Positions 35,650 through 46,730 of a DNA stretch of 64,000 nt are shown in pieces. The notes under the pieces are model-generated. The model did no database searches. It was not told where the DNA came from and saw only the letters and a program-made list of their open reading frames with translations. Each line of letters begins with the position of its first letter. Within the stretch, counting starts at the first letter, position 1. The position numbers and the translations under genes were made by a program. Source of the DNA: Vandiemenella viatica (lineage: Eukaryota; Arthropoda; Insecta; Orthoptera; Morabidae); assembly GCA_031002005.1 (NCBI GenBank), contig JARYHS010009186.1:250261199-250325198 (forward strand), written 5' to 3'.

Positions 35650-36455
35650 CACAAAGGAATTTTTTTAATGGGGTTGAGCTGGGACACTGCGACTCTCCAA
35701 GATATCTAGATATCAGATCCCTTACATTCAGGAAACACTACATTCCAAGCTGAAAATTTCCACCAGGGACAATCTCCTTAGAAAACTGGCTTGATCAAAA
35801 TTGGGTAGCCAATCTGAAACCATCCGAGAATCTGGCTAAGTACTTATTTGGCTGCAGAATAAGCCTACCTACATGGTATAACTCAACTCATACCAAACTG
35901 GTGGACGTATCTCTCAAGAACACCTACAGAATCATAACGTGCTGTATACATAAAAATCCACAAAAATCGAATGACTCCACTGCCTTGCAGAAATAGCACT
36001 ATCTTCAGTTCAAAGTGAAGTAGCAGTGAACAAAGAAAGGAAGAAAGTGAATCATGAAAGAACTCATCCATTACAAGCTCAGGCAAAGACTTAAGTCCAG
36101 GAAAAGCTTACAAATAACATCAAAGAAACTACAACTGCAAAAGTGAGGTTACAACTGCGGAAAGCCAGGCTTCACCTCCCTGCATGTTGGTGAAGATTGT
36201 TTGAATCTTTACGATCTTGCTATTACAAATAATGGCTGATATGGAAGTCTCTGAATAGGCTGAGTACAGGAGTGGGCAGATTCACAATTAACATAGCAGG
36301 ATGCTATGCTGAGGTCGATAACACTAAGTGCAACTGAGGAAAGGATAAGACTATTCCACTCTTGCTCCAGTGTTGACTGTGTCCAATATCTTGAATGGAA
36401 GTTGACTTATATGAGCCCTTGGTAAACACACTGAAAGTGGCCAAGTTTTGGTATA
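35650..36455 (+). mobile_element. Old LINE C-terminal remnant, split by Tc1
   Basis: Broken plus frames include STRDNLLRKLA, a NHERTHPLQAQ block, LNRLSTGVGRFTINIAG and a CNCG block that is followed in this LINE group by a zinc-knuckle-like end. These match the region after the reverse transcriptase in Jockey-like elements. It ends at the TA where the Tc1 element is inserted, and continues beyond it at 37886-37945 (AATTTGATGC to the AAATAAATAAATAAAT tail). Heavily mutated. Confidence 0.7.
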
Positions 36456-37883
36456 CACAGACGGAAAAAAAAATCCCAACACCAAGAAAAAATTATTGTA
36501 GAGTAATGAAATTTGGACAATGCATTTGTCAAGTTAACATGTTTAATTGATTAAATTTTCAAGATCACAGGTTAATTTAAGCTCAAGAAAATGCATTTCA
36601 AATGTGAAATACTGTTAAATTAATAGCCGGTGTAACCTCCAGAATTTTGAATGCAAGCCTGCAAACGTGAATGCATTGTGTCATACAGGTTTCGAATGTC
36701 ACTTTGTGGTATGGAGTTCCATGCTTGTTGTACTTGTGCTGTCAATACTGGGACGGTCAGTGCTGGCTGTGGATGATGCTGGAGTTGTCGTCCAATGATA
36801 TCCCATACGTGTTCAATTGGAGACAGATCTGGTGATCTCGCAGGCCAAGGTAACATGTCGACACTCTGTAGAGCACGTTGCGAGACAACAGCGGTATGAG
36901 GGCGAGCGTTATCCTGTTGAAAAACTCCCCCTTGAATGCTGTTCATGAATGGCAGCACTACAGGTTGAATTACCAGACTGACGTACAAATTTGCAGTCAG
37001 TGTGTTTGGTATAACCACAAGAGTGCTCCTGCTGTCATAGGAAATTGCTCCCCAGACCATGACTCCAGGTGTAGGTCCAGTGTGTCTAGGCCGCAGACAG
37101 TTTGGTTGCAGGCGTTCCCCTGGCCTCCTTCTGACCAACACTCGGCCATCACTGGCACCAAGGCAGAACCTGCTTTCATCAGAAAACACAACAGATCTCC
37201 ACTCCGTCCTCCAATGAGCTCTGGCTTGACACCACTGGAGTCGCAAACGGCGATGGCTTGTAGTCAGTGGAATGCACGCTACAGGGCGCCTGGCTCGGAG
37301 CTGTCCTTGAAGTAACCGATTTCTAACAGTTCGTTGTGTCACTGTGGTACCAACTGCAGCTCGAATTTCTGCCGCAGACGCAGTACGATGCACCACAGCT
37401 GTACGCCGAATACGGCGGTCTTCCCTCTCAGTAGTGCCACGTGGCCTCCCGGAACCCGGTCTTCTTGAGGCAGTACCATCCCTTGACCACTGCACCCAAC
37501 AATCATGCACAGTGGATACATTCCGGCCAAGTATTTCTGCAATATCGCGAAAAGAAAATCCACCTTCTCGTAGCCCTATTACAGGACCTCGTTCAAACTC
37601 GGTGAGCTGTTGATAATGGCTTCTTCGTCTTCTTAAAGGCATTCTTGGCTAACATCAACTCACTATGTCAAATCTCAGCGGTAAATAACGTTCACAAACT
37701 TTACAGCGCGTATTTAAAGCAAACCTGATTTGCAAGCTCTGAGTAGCGCTACTAGCGCCACACTTATGCGCGAAGCGCGAAATTTGAATCGATGTCATCT
37801 TTCAGATGTATAAACACGCCTACCAAATTTCGTTTATCTAACACAAGTCTTTCTTGGTGTTGGGATTTTTTTTTCCGTCTGTG
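36456..37883 (-). mobile_element. Complete Tc1-like DNA transposon (1428 bp)
   Basis: Perfect or near-perfect inverted repeats of about 33 bp start CACAGACGG at both ends, followed by nine A and TCCCAACACCAAG. TA duplications flank it (36454-36455 and 37884-37885). It holds one uninterrupted transposase gene. The element is GC-rich against AT-rich surroundings and its ends agree, so the insertion looks recent. It sits in WWOX intron 5 and splits an older LINE. Confidence 0.95.
36620..37642 (-). CDS. Tc1-family transposase, 340 aa, intact
   Basis: The predicted enzyme excises and reinserts the element at TA sites. The N-terminal part (about residues 15-110) has two helix-turn-helix units of the paired-like domain (FSFRDIAEILGRN and the TVTQRTVRNRL region) for TIR binding, joined by the GRPRG AT-hook-like motif at about 64-68. 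The DDE core shows VVFSDESRF (first D), FQQDNARPHTA (second D) and DLSPIEHVWD (E), in the usual DD34E arrangement. The length is typical for Tc1. The start at 37642 gives the basic MPLRRRR N-terminus; no stop or frameshift is present. No host neighbours are involved; it is antisense-neutral, on the same strand as WWOX. Confidence 0.95.
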   Translation of the reverse strand: MPLRRRRSHYQQLTEFERGPVIGLREGGFSFRDIAEILGRNVSTVHDCWVQWSRDGTASRRPGSGRPRGTTEREDRRIRRTAVVHRTASAAEIRAAVGTTVTQRTVRNRLLQGQLRARRPVACIPLTTSHRRLRLQWCQARAHWRTEWRSVVFSDESRFCLGASDGRVLVRRRPGERLQPNCLRPRHTGPTPGVMVWGAISYDSRSTLVVIPNTLTANLYVSLVIQPVVLPFMNSIQGGVFQQDNARPHTAVVSQRALQSVDMLPWPARSPDLSPIEHVWDIIGRQLQHHPQPALTVPVLTAQVQQAWNSIPQSDIRNLYDTMHSRLQACIQNSGGYTGY

Positions 37884-38329
37884 TAGTACAATTTGATGCT
37901 TGTTATTGTGTAACTATGTATGTTTCTGACATGAAATAAATAAATAAATGGAAAAAGGATAAAATAATTGTACCCATTTAGTTGACATGTTTCAAAAATA
38001 AATTTTCTGAAAATTGAGTATAGGTTTTTAGAGCAACAAGGATGGTGATATATCTGGCAAACAGGCTGAGGTTTGGAGTGGAATGTCTATTCTGTCTATC
38101 TCTAAGACCAGAAGAAGGCTTGTATTCAACTGAACATAATGCACTGGATGTGGCTAAGTTCTGGAATACAATGAGTTGAGAAAATATGAAAAAAAGGTGT
38201 ACCAGTAAGTTATTAGTGACAAGCGACAAATTATTCATAAGTAATAACAAAATTATGACATCATAAATATAATCTACAACAAAATTATTCTCTGAGACTT
38301 TAAGTTAACAATTATGAACTTTACAATAC

Positions 38330-38509
38330 CTGTGACTTTCTGAAGATACAACAACAACTCTTGCAGATGGATGTAAGGTTGGAAGTAACAAGACAGTGAG
38401 ATAGAAATGACTCAAATGATTTATTTGAAATGTCCTTTCATAACCATCACGGGTTAGTGTGAATGGTAGTCCAAACACACCTGCGTTTAAAATGAGATAA
38501 TCCAAGAAC
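38330..38509 (-). CDS. WWOX: WWOX exon 5 (SDR NAG motif)
   Basis: The acceptor CTGTTTCAG and donor GTATTG bound 180 bases. It completes the Q198 codon and ends two bases into R258. It encodes FLDYLILNAGVFGLPF (the SDR NAG motif, N206-G208), a DGYERTFQINHLSHFYL block and VVVVSSESHR with the serine-containing strand. This aligns without gap to human WWOX. Confidence 0.96.
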
Positions 38510-38550
38510 CTGAAACAGAAATTATTTTTTTTAGTCTACACATACCTTCA

Positions 38551-39588
38551 TTAACAATAAATACTTTTAAAAATTGTTAAATAGAATTTGATGTCAAAAA
38601 AGAAAATGATTAGATGCAATATAAATCCAAGCTGGATAGAAAAATAAAACTGATCACTTATCAAAGCTAAAGTGAGAGCACAACAAAGGTTGCTACACAA
38701 TATTGTCAGAGGCACAGAGCACAAAAAAGTGTGATAGACAGTATCGTCATAGGCCAAAATGTGTCCCATTTGCATTTATTGCTGACTGCTTGCATGGAAG
38801 TGCTTCTAGTGAGCATTCATTGATGCAAGACACCACATAAGAGCTTACTATCAGTGTGAACCATGGAGCTAAGTAAACAGCACAGCTTGACCTGTAAGTG
38901 TATAGCTAGATGAATTTGTGAAAGGATCATTTGATTAAGAGACGCAGGTTGGACATTTCAGTGCACATGGACCCTCCCCAATCCACTGAGCCTCGGTGGT
39001 GGATGCAATGGGAATTTGAGGGTATACACATGCACTGAGAAGTCTTAAGTCAAATCAAGAGAGCATTGCTGTAAGCACTCCACTAGTGTTGCTGTGCACT
39101 AACCATACACAGTTGGAGATACCATTTCCAGGCAGCTTGCAAAGCAGGATCTGTTTTGCTGGCATCCCCTACGATCCTACCACCAGAATCTGAGCTAATC
39201 ACTTTTGAACTTCCGTTGTACATGTAGCATGAAAGCCTGTGGAATGGCAATAAGTCGAGTTCAGCAATGAAGCATGGTACTGCCAGGATACAGACAACTG
39301 TCTTATTCGAGTCTATGTAGATCCTGGCCAGCATAGTGATCTTCATTTGATAGTAGAACAGCATAACAACAGATGTCATGCTGACATTTCATATGATTCT
39401 CACTCCTCACTGGGGGTGACTGAAGGAAGCACAACCATGTGGTTTGTCCAGAAAAAAACTGTGATTGTGTGTGCTTTGCTTCCAGTAGCAGCTCGACAAC
39501 CATATTTTCTAGCAAGTTAATGCTCAGCCTCACACAGCACAGGGATCATTGGTCTGCCTTTGTGATATCAACACACTTCCTTGGCCAT
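38551..39588. other. WWOX intron 4, unassigned
   Basis: Moderately GC-rich at about 38940-39560 but no recognised protein or repeat. The sequence at 39550-39588 and at 42874 onward was contiguous before the LTR element was inserted. Confidence 0.4.
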
Positions 39589-40002
39589 TGTAATGGGGCT
39601 GATTGATACCAAAAGGCAATAACTTTATAAAATTTACCATTTAAGAAAGTTAAATGAAAGATTAAATTCCATGGAGAACATTAAATATATGTGCTTTGGA
39701 TTTCCTGTTACCTCTCGCTGGTCATTATCAAGAGACAGATGAACTCAAGACTTCTTTAAAAGTAGACGTCGCTTCGTGAAAACAGATTACCAATTCATGA
39801 ACCTGCAATTTTTCGGAAAGGATGTGTTAAACAACAACCCAAGTAGATTGTATGACGGGTGTTGGTTTAGCTTTAGGAATCGTTGTTATTAAAATGGAGT
39901 TATTATAAAACAAGCCTTCCTTCATTGAAAATATGTATATGAATTATTTATAGTTCTGAAAAATACGACTAAAGAAAGAAGTTAACAGCGAAGCGCGTTT
40001 CA
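39589..40002 (+). repeat. 5' LTR (414 bp)
   Basis: Starts TGTAATGGGG, ends GCGCGTTTCA. It contains TTATAAAACAAG-like and AATAAA-poor AT-rich sequence; the promoter and poly(A) signal are not firmly identified. Confidence 0.92.
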
Positions 40003-40438
40003 TGGTGACCTTGACACCTGAATTGGTAATTTTTTTAACTATTACGAACTTCGAGAAAGCAAGATAATTAAAACGCAACACACAACGATTTACAGTCGAC
40101 TTGTATATCGATACACACCGCAACAGAGACTTCGAGTGCACATCAACTGAACAGCTGTTTAGGTTTCACAACACTGGTGGCCGGCAAAGTCGTGTTTTGA
40201 TTTGCTGTTCAACACATCATGAAAAAAAAAAAAAAAGGAAACATAAAAGGGAAGTATATTTTAAATCCTTTTATTTGATTAAATTCCGTGACGGTTTTGC
40301 ATTTAGATAATTTAGTTTTCACGGATTTGAATAATTTCCATTCTTTGCATGTTGAGAATTTTATCGATTTCTATTCACTGTGTTTGATCTATGAAGTTTA
40401 ATTTTGTGTTGGTTAGAAATATTTGAATTGCACTTACC

Positions 40439-41786
40439 ATGGATAAAGACAATGAAAATACTTTTCATGTTATCTGTCAACTTGATGCTACAGATAATTC
40501 TAATTTACCGGATATGTCCCCACCATCGGTATATACCATTCTTGACTCTTATCCATCGGTAATTTTGGAAAAAAACACCTGTATCTCGACCAGAGGATGA
40601 AGGGGATGTAAATAGGGTTCAGTTTTCACAATTTGACGGTGATTGTTCTCTTGCAGTAGGTACCCACCAGGAACCAGAAAATAAAGACTCTCCAATAACC
40701 CCTTTGATGTTTACCCAGCTAGAACATAACAGTTCTCTACAAAGATTGACGGACCTAATTTTAGCTATTCAGTCTCATTTCGATGATAAATTAGATGCTC
40801 AGTTCAGAGAGACCAAGACTAAGCTTGATACCAGTGTAAATCATCTTGATACAAAAATAAATGAAATTCAGGGTAAGATAGAAAGTTATTACACACATTT
40901 TGATGAACGTGTTACTTCAGTTGAAGCAACCATAGAAAATCATATTATAGAATGCCAGGAAAGCTTAGATGATGTTGAACATGAAGTTACTGAAGAGAAC
41001 AAGATGATATATTATTATTTGGACCATTTAGCTAACATATTACATAGAGGAATGAAGATAACAACTAGATTAAATGCTGAATTCTTCATTCTGGCGGAGT
41101 ATGTTCTAACAGAAAAATATGTTGAAGAACATTCTATAGCAGGTTACATGGTTACTAATATAAATGGGGTTGAATCTTCAAACATTTGTGCAGAATTGGA
41201 GGAATTTGTTGCTTATTGTAAAAAGGAAGCTGATGAAATTATTGATATAAGCTATGCCAAAGATGAGGAGTGTTTTGAGAGCACAATAAGTGAACCTATT
41301 TCATATGAAGTTAAACAAAATGGTTTATTTAAGAATGATATTGACGAAGTGAACTTAAATGACACTATATTTACCATAGCATGTAATGAAGTGAACAATG
41401 TACAGAGTCTTTTTGTTGGTGAAAATAATTGTAGTAATTCCATTCAAGAAGTATTTACAAATGAAGAATGTATTGTTTTTGATAAAGATTTTTGTGGCAA
41501 AGAAAGACTATTTCTGATAGGGCAAAAGCTACCATTAGACTTGTTGTGTGTGAAGCAGAATAGAATGATGTACCAACAAACCTACTACCTGAGGAATGAT
41601 AAAATGAAGAAGAGAAGAAATACAACTTCAAGAATCCTCTATCTAATGAAGAAAAAACTACAGAAGAGAAAACAGACTTCAAAACCCTGCTTCAAGAAGA
41701 AAAGAAATTTGGCTTTGAAACCATTACCTGAAAGAAAAAGAAAGTCAAGTGGTAACAACATACTGGTTCAAGAATCCACTACCTAA
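40439..41786 (+). CDS. Gag-like coiled-coil protein of the LTR element (frameshifted)
   Basis: From the ATG at 40439 a frame of about 50 codons runs into an A7 tract (40569-40575). One base fewer there would join it to the long frame that is open from before 40704 to 41786, about 448 residues in total. Around the junction both sides are acidic and proline-containing, as in one protein. The long part begins with a heptad-rich region (about the first 130 residues of the 40704 frame, with LDTSVNHLDTKINEIQGKI) likely to form a coiled coil. An acidic middle follows, then a strongly basic Lys/Arg-rich end (about the last 75 residues) suited to RNA binding. No CCHC knuckle. This resembles arthropod Ty3-type Gag N-termini only in style; the family is not established. 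The shift may be mutation, sequencing error or slippage. Confidence 0.6.
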
Positions 41787-42457
41787 AAAGAAAAAAAGTT
41801 AAGTGGAAAAGTCAAATAAGACGAAAAAAAAATTGGAAAGGAAAAAAAAAGTGATGATTTTTGAGGCAACACAGAAGTGGATATTAATGCAGCAAACAAA
41901 AGAAGGAAAAAGAATATTAAAGTTAGTCAAATCTTTGCAAACATGGTGTAGATTTTTTTAAAAATATTTATTATTGAAAGACTCCTGTTACAACAAGAAA
42001 ATGACCCGTGTCAATTGGTTTTAGATTATATAATTTTCTGATCCAGGTACCTCATTTCATATGGACAAATACCTTAATCAGAAACTGATTTGTTGTTACT
42101 GATATATGTTTGATGTTTTGAAAAATGAAAAAAAAAGTTTATATATTTTGTTCTTCTACAAGCTTAAATGCTGGCATACTATATATATCTTCTTTCAGGA
42201 GTACCGTGCAAAAGAAAAAAAAAACTTGATGGCAGCAGAGTAAGACACAGTCGACGTTTATGATTGCTGCAGGTGGAAGAGCAACCAGAGAAGACAAGAT
42301 AATTCAACTTTTATTATTATTATTTTTGTATTTGTAAAAAAAAACTAACAATGTAACACCAACACCCGAGGGACCTGTTAAGTATTTCAGTTTGGTTATG
42401 GAGATGAATTAATTCCTATTTCAATTTTTGCAAATTTCATAGAAATTAGCGGGGGGG

Positions 42458-42873
42458 TGTAACGGGGATGATTAATACCAAAAGGCAATAACTTTATATA
42501 AAATTTACCATTTAAGAAAGTTAAATGAAAGATTAAATTCCATGGAGAACATTAAATATATGTGCTTTGGATTTCCTGTTACCTCTCGCTGGTCATTATC
42601 AGGAGACAGATGAACTCAAGATTTCTTTAAAAGTAGACGTCGCTTCGTGAAAACAGATTACCAATTCATGAACCTGCAATTCTTTTCGGAAAGGATGTGT
42701 TAAACAACAACCCAAGTAGATTGTATGACGGGTGTTGGTTTAGCTTTAGGAATCGTTGTTATTAAAATGGAGTTATTATAAAACAAGCCTTCCTTCATTG
42801 AAAATATGTATATGAATTATTTCTAGTTGAAAAATACGACTAAAGAAAGAAATTAACAGTGAAGCGCGTTTCA
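42458..42873 (+). repeat. 3' LTR (416 bp)
   Basis: Starts TGTAACGGGG after the G7 tract and ends GCGCGTTTCA before CCAT. Compare the 5' LTR: small differences include an extra TA and an extra CT. Confidence 0.92.
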
Positions 42874-42877
42874 CCAT

Positions 42878-44584
42878 GTCTCGATGCCTGACTGTACTGC
42901 ATCCTGTCTCTATGCCAAGGGCATGCTGCAAGTGTTCTACTAGGCTGCATTAAGTGCTTAGAATGGTACAATATTTTTAAGTTTCCTTTATACTACCTTG
43001 CCTTGTATCTGTACGCACATAGGTGCCTCTGCCATGGCTTATTCAAGGTGTACTATATTCTATAAGAGTTTTGTTTCTGTTCATGAGTGCATTTATTTTA
43101 TTTCCTGTAACACACATATTTCATAAGAGGAAAAATGCACAGATAATGCCTCTAACCTCTAAATTCTCCATGTTTAATTCGAGTACTTTAGTTTCACAAA
43201 AGAGTAATATATATCTTTGAAATGATGAGTGTCTGGATGGTGTCACATACAATCTTCATAGTTATCTCATCAAATTAATAAAAGTGTCACGTATTCCATG
43301 CAACATGACATTTCTTATCATAATACTGATTAATCTCTATAACATAAATCGCAAATTTAAAATGAATGGTTGAGATATTACCACAGTTATGACACAAAAC
43401 TATTAAAAATACTGCTGATAAAATAGGAAGGGACTGATAAACTATGAAATTCTAAAGTTAACTAGTTCAAAAGCACAAGCAGGAACTGATAAAAATGAAA
43501 TGTCATGCAGTAAAGACATTACATTTTAGTTATCATTTTCATGATAACTGACAAAGTTTAGCAGAAAACCATAATAAATTCAGTCAACTATTCTTAAAAC
43601 CATATTAATTATTAAGAGCTACTAAGAACACTGTTCTCTGAAGTTTTCTTAACTTATTGGGCTTAATTAATGAGGTCATAATTAGAGTTTTCTTTAATTA
43701 GAAATCTGATATATGTACACAAAAGTTTGCTTATCATACTCCTCAAAGCAACTGACAATAGAAATAACCTAAAAAGAAGTTTAAAAAAATGATGTTATGA
43801 TTCAGTATAGTACCTAAAGGCATGATCAGTTCGCCAATAAATTTTGTTTTCTATTTTTTATTATTATTATTATTATTATTACTATGTCAAGGATTTAATA
43901 GGACAATTTAAAATGCTAATTTGTTAGCATTCATTCAAAATGATTTGTGATCCACATATTCATGATTAAATTCATACTCTTCTAAACATAATTGAAAAAA
44001 TTGTTTGACATCCAAATATCAAGAAACAATAGTTTATTTAGTAATATTACACTGATGGTAAATGTAAATATTTGTGATATACCTGTATGTGACACAGTTT
44101 GTAATCCTTCTCATGCATTCACTTAACAATTTCTTTGTAGTAAATGAGAGATGCCTGAAATGCTTTGAAATATCTAAGCAGACCCCTAATGTTGAATTTC
44201 TCTAAACTTCATAACATCAACTGAGTTTTTCGCTACTAACTCTGATATGGCTTTTTGTAGAGTGGAAAAGTATTTACAATTCTTATTCAGACACTTACTG
44301 ACATGATCAAAGTGAAAATCTTATTTTCATTTTCAAAATTACAATACAATAACACTGTGAATATTTTGGTGGAATAAACCACTAATGGATTTCTAGCAAA
44401 ATTAAATGGAAATAACTTAAAAGTAAAACAAAAAAAGCATTAATTATAAAATTAAAATTCTTTTTAAAATTCAACTCAAAAGCAAATGTCAATTGAAATA
44501 ATCCAAAGATGTAATGCATGCTTCTTTTCTCTTGAAGATATTCACAGACAGCAAATCACAGATTTTGTTTAAATGGACCCACAT
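42878..44584. other. WWOX intron 4, AT-rich
   Basis: No exon or element recognised. A TTA microsatellite is at about 43858-43880. Confidence 0.5.
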
Positions 44585-44912
44585 CCCAGAGGGGTAGAAT
44601 GGGAGTTACTGAAATGGACAGAATAACGAATGAAGTGATTAGACGCACCATAAAAGAGGAACCCCTACAGGAAAGGATAGAGAGGACCAGACTGAGATGG
44701 TATGGACATGTCAAGAGAATGGAGGCTAAGAGAATCCCAAGAGATGGATGGCTGAAAGGAGTGGAGAAGGATGTACGGAAGAGAGGAGAGGATTGTAACA
44801 AAGTGGTGACAGAGAGGTGGTGGGATGAAAGAAGCAAATGGAGAGGTTTGTGCATAAAGCAGACCTGGCCAGAGGCTGGAAACTGTTGAGGAGGATGATG
44901 ATGATGATACCA
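44585..44912 (+). mobile_element. 5'-truncated LINE 3' end with (GAT)n tail
   Basis: A plus frame reads GVTEMDRITNEVIRR, then RTRLRWYGHVKRM and WLKGVEKDVRKRG. This is the typical C-terminus after the reverse transcriptase in RTE/Jockey-type elements. It ends at repeated GAT at about 44893-44908. Only the 3' end is present. It lies in WWOX intron 4, antisense to the gene. Confidence 0.75.
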
Positions 44913-46142
44913 GTAATTGTATCCCTTAGGACTTTATACATTGTTGATGATGAGGAAAGGGGACAGTGAATGTGAAGGAATTCCCTTATAGTAGTTTCAA
45001 GGAACCATCTGGGTGGCCGAGTGAGGATAGGAACCTATGTCAACCCATTCAGTGTCTGAATATAACCTCCCACACAGCAGGCTCATTCAGGTTAGCCTTC
45101 CCTCTGCTTTAAGTGAAACAATCAGAATGAAGGACTGGAAACAAAATTGTCTGAATATAAGCAATTGGCATTTCTACTCTTGTATATTGGAGAAGTTGGA
45201 CGGCTAGCAAAAAAATGATCTTAGAACATTTAAGAGTCTGGTGAGGAGGAAACTGACTGTAATGCACGAATGAAAGATTTCATATCCAGCTCTGTGAAAG
45301 AGTAGCTTTTGAACTCACTAGTTTCATCTTCATTTTTTACTCTCTTCAACAAATTTAAAGTGATTATAATCAAACATTTCTGTTTGCGTTAGACATTATT
45401 AATCAATGTTTCTTTCCTGATGCAATTTACACAAATAATATCTACCCAAGTCACCCTTTTATAAAGCACCTATGGTGACCATAACAGCTAAAGCTTATAC
45501 TAAAGTGGAAGTCTAACTGTACATTTAATACAATTGATTGTAAATGTGAGGGACATGAGCTTTTGAATTTTTGAAACTGCACAATTTCTTTGCATTTAAT
45601 TATTAACTTATTTTGCATTATATCCCCTTGATTACTCCTCCTAAAAGTTATGCCAATTTTTAGTTCTGAGAAAGTATCGTATCACCAGTACTTTTACTTT
45701 GCCATTCTTTATGTATTCAATCGTTCAAAATTCAGTGATATGAATGTCCAAAAATTTAAAGCCTAGCTTAATAGCTATGTATTAACAAATTTAAAATGCT
45801 TTAATTTTTTTTATAACGCAGATCAAACACATTGCCTTCATCAAAGGTAACTGATGAGTCTACATGCACTATTCTTTGTTATTATTGTTGATATAAGTTT
45901 ATTTAATCAACAATTGTTCCTGAAATTACAAGATTGTGGAACAAAATAGAATGAAAGTAGCAACAATGAAATAGGAAGAGTGCCATGAGGTACAGCAAAA
46001 GTGAGTAGTTAAAAATGAAACAATGAGAAAATATAAGAGATGACATTCTAGATGAGAACATGCCCAAAATCTTTAAGATAGGCTAAACTAATAGAGGAAT
46101 TAGATGTAAACCATAATTAACAAGAACTAAATTAACACCTAC
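44913..46142. other. WWOX intron 4, remainder
   Basis: Nothing recognised; AT-rich. Confidence 0.45.
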
Positions 46143-46338
46143 TGAAATTCATTTCTGAAGTCAATAACAAACATCTTCACACTGGCTAATAATGCTAAAT
46201 CCAGTTCTAGAAACTGACAACGTGCACTTGGTCTCTCAGCCTTGATTTTTGCTATAGCTGCATCAGCTTTAGATCTGTCGCGGCATGCAAAAACTACAGT
46301 GCATCCATGGAATGCTAACGATCTAGCAGTCTCATATC
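46143..46338 (-). CDS. WWOX: WWOX exon 4
   Basis: The acceptor TTTTTCAG and donor GTAGGT bound 196 bases. It completes G133 of the TGANTGIG motif, then reads YETARSLAFHGCTVVFACRD with a following K-A block and LELDLALLASVKMFV. This is beta-alpha-beta of the Rossmann fold, with the ACR-D cofactor-specificity region and the DL step. The donor is used inside CAG TAG, and thus avoids the in-frame TAG; the split CA/G codon restores Q198 with exon 5. Confidence 0.95.
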
Positions 46339-46526
46339 CTGAAAAATAGTAATAGAATATTCAACCATTAATACAAATTTGTTTAAATATCCATTTATGC
46401 AGATAATAAAGGACAAAGACTTGGAAGAAGAAACTAAATTACAGCCTGTAAAACAGACATAAAACAATTCATTCCTACTTCTTATATTGGTTCAGTTATG
46501 AAACACCATATTAGAATAAGAAAATG

Positions 46527-46730
46527 TTTATTAGTTTAATTGCTATGGAGTGCACACTCTGGAGACAATTTCCCTATACAACCACTCTTCCCCTTTCCTG
46601 TACCTGCCTACTTTTGCTCCCTACAAATTTCAACTTTTAATTCTTTCAGCATGTTCGGAAATTTATTCATAATTTCTGTTGTAACTTATTCCAATATCTG
46701 ACATCCTTAGCTACAAAAGAAATCATAACT
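46527..46730 (-). repeat. CR1-like LINE 3' end
   Basis: Same family as 34794-34996: shared TTTAATTGCWATGGAG, CAATTTCCCTA, TTCTTTCAR and AAATTTATTCAT blocks. Non-coding remnant in WWOX intron 3. Confidence 0.65.

Larger units (their letters stand above)
39589..42873 (+). mobile_element. Non-autonomous LTR retrotransposon, gag-like ORF only
   Basis: Two direct LTRs (39589-40002 and 42458-42873) start TGTAA and end TTTCA. They differ at about eight positions and three 2-bp indels, so they are roughly 97-98% identical. A 4-bp target duplication CCAT flanks the element (39585-39588 and 42874-42877). TGGTGACCTTGACACC directly after the 5' LTR is a candidate primer-binding site, and AGCGGGGGGG directly before the 3' LTR is the polypurine tract. 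The interior of 2455 bp has one long ORF and no protease, RT, RNase H or integrase. It would need enzymes from another element. It sits antisense in WWOX intron 4. Confidence 0.9.

Noticed and set aside
36878..37613. Frames of 145, 89, 74 and 64 codons inside the Tc1 element
   Set aside because: Shadows of the GC-rich transposase gene in other frames.
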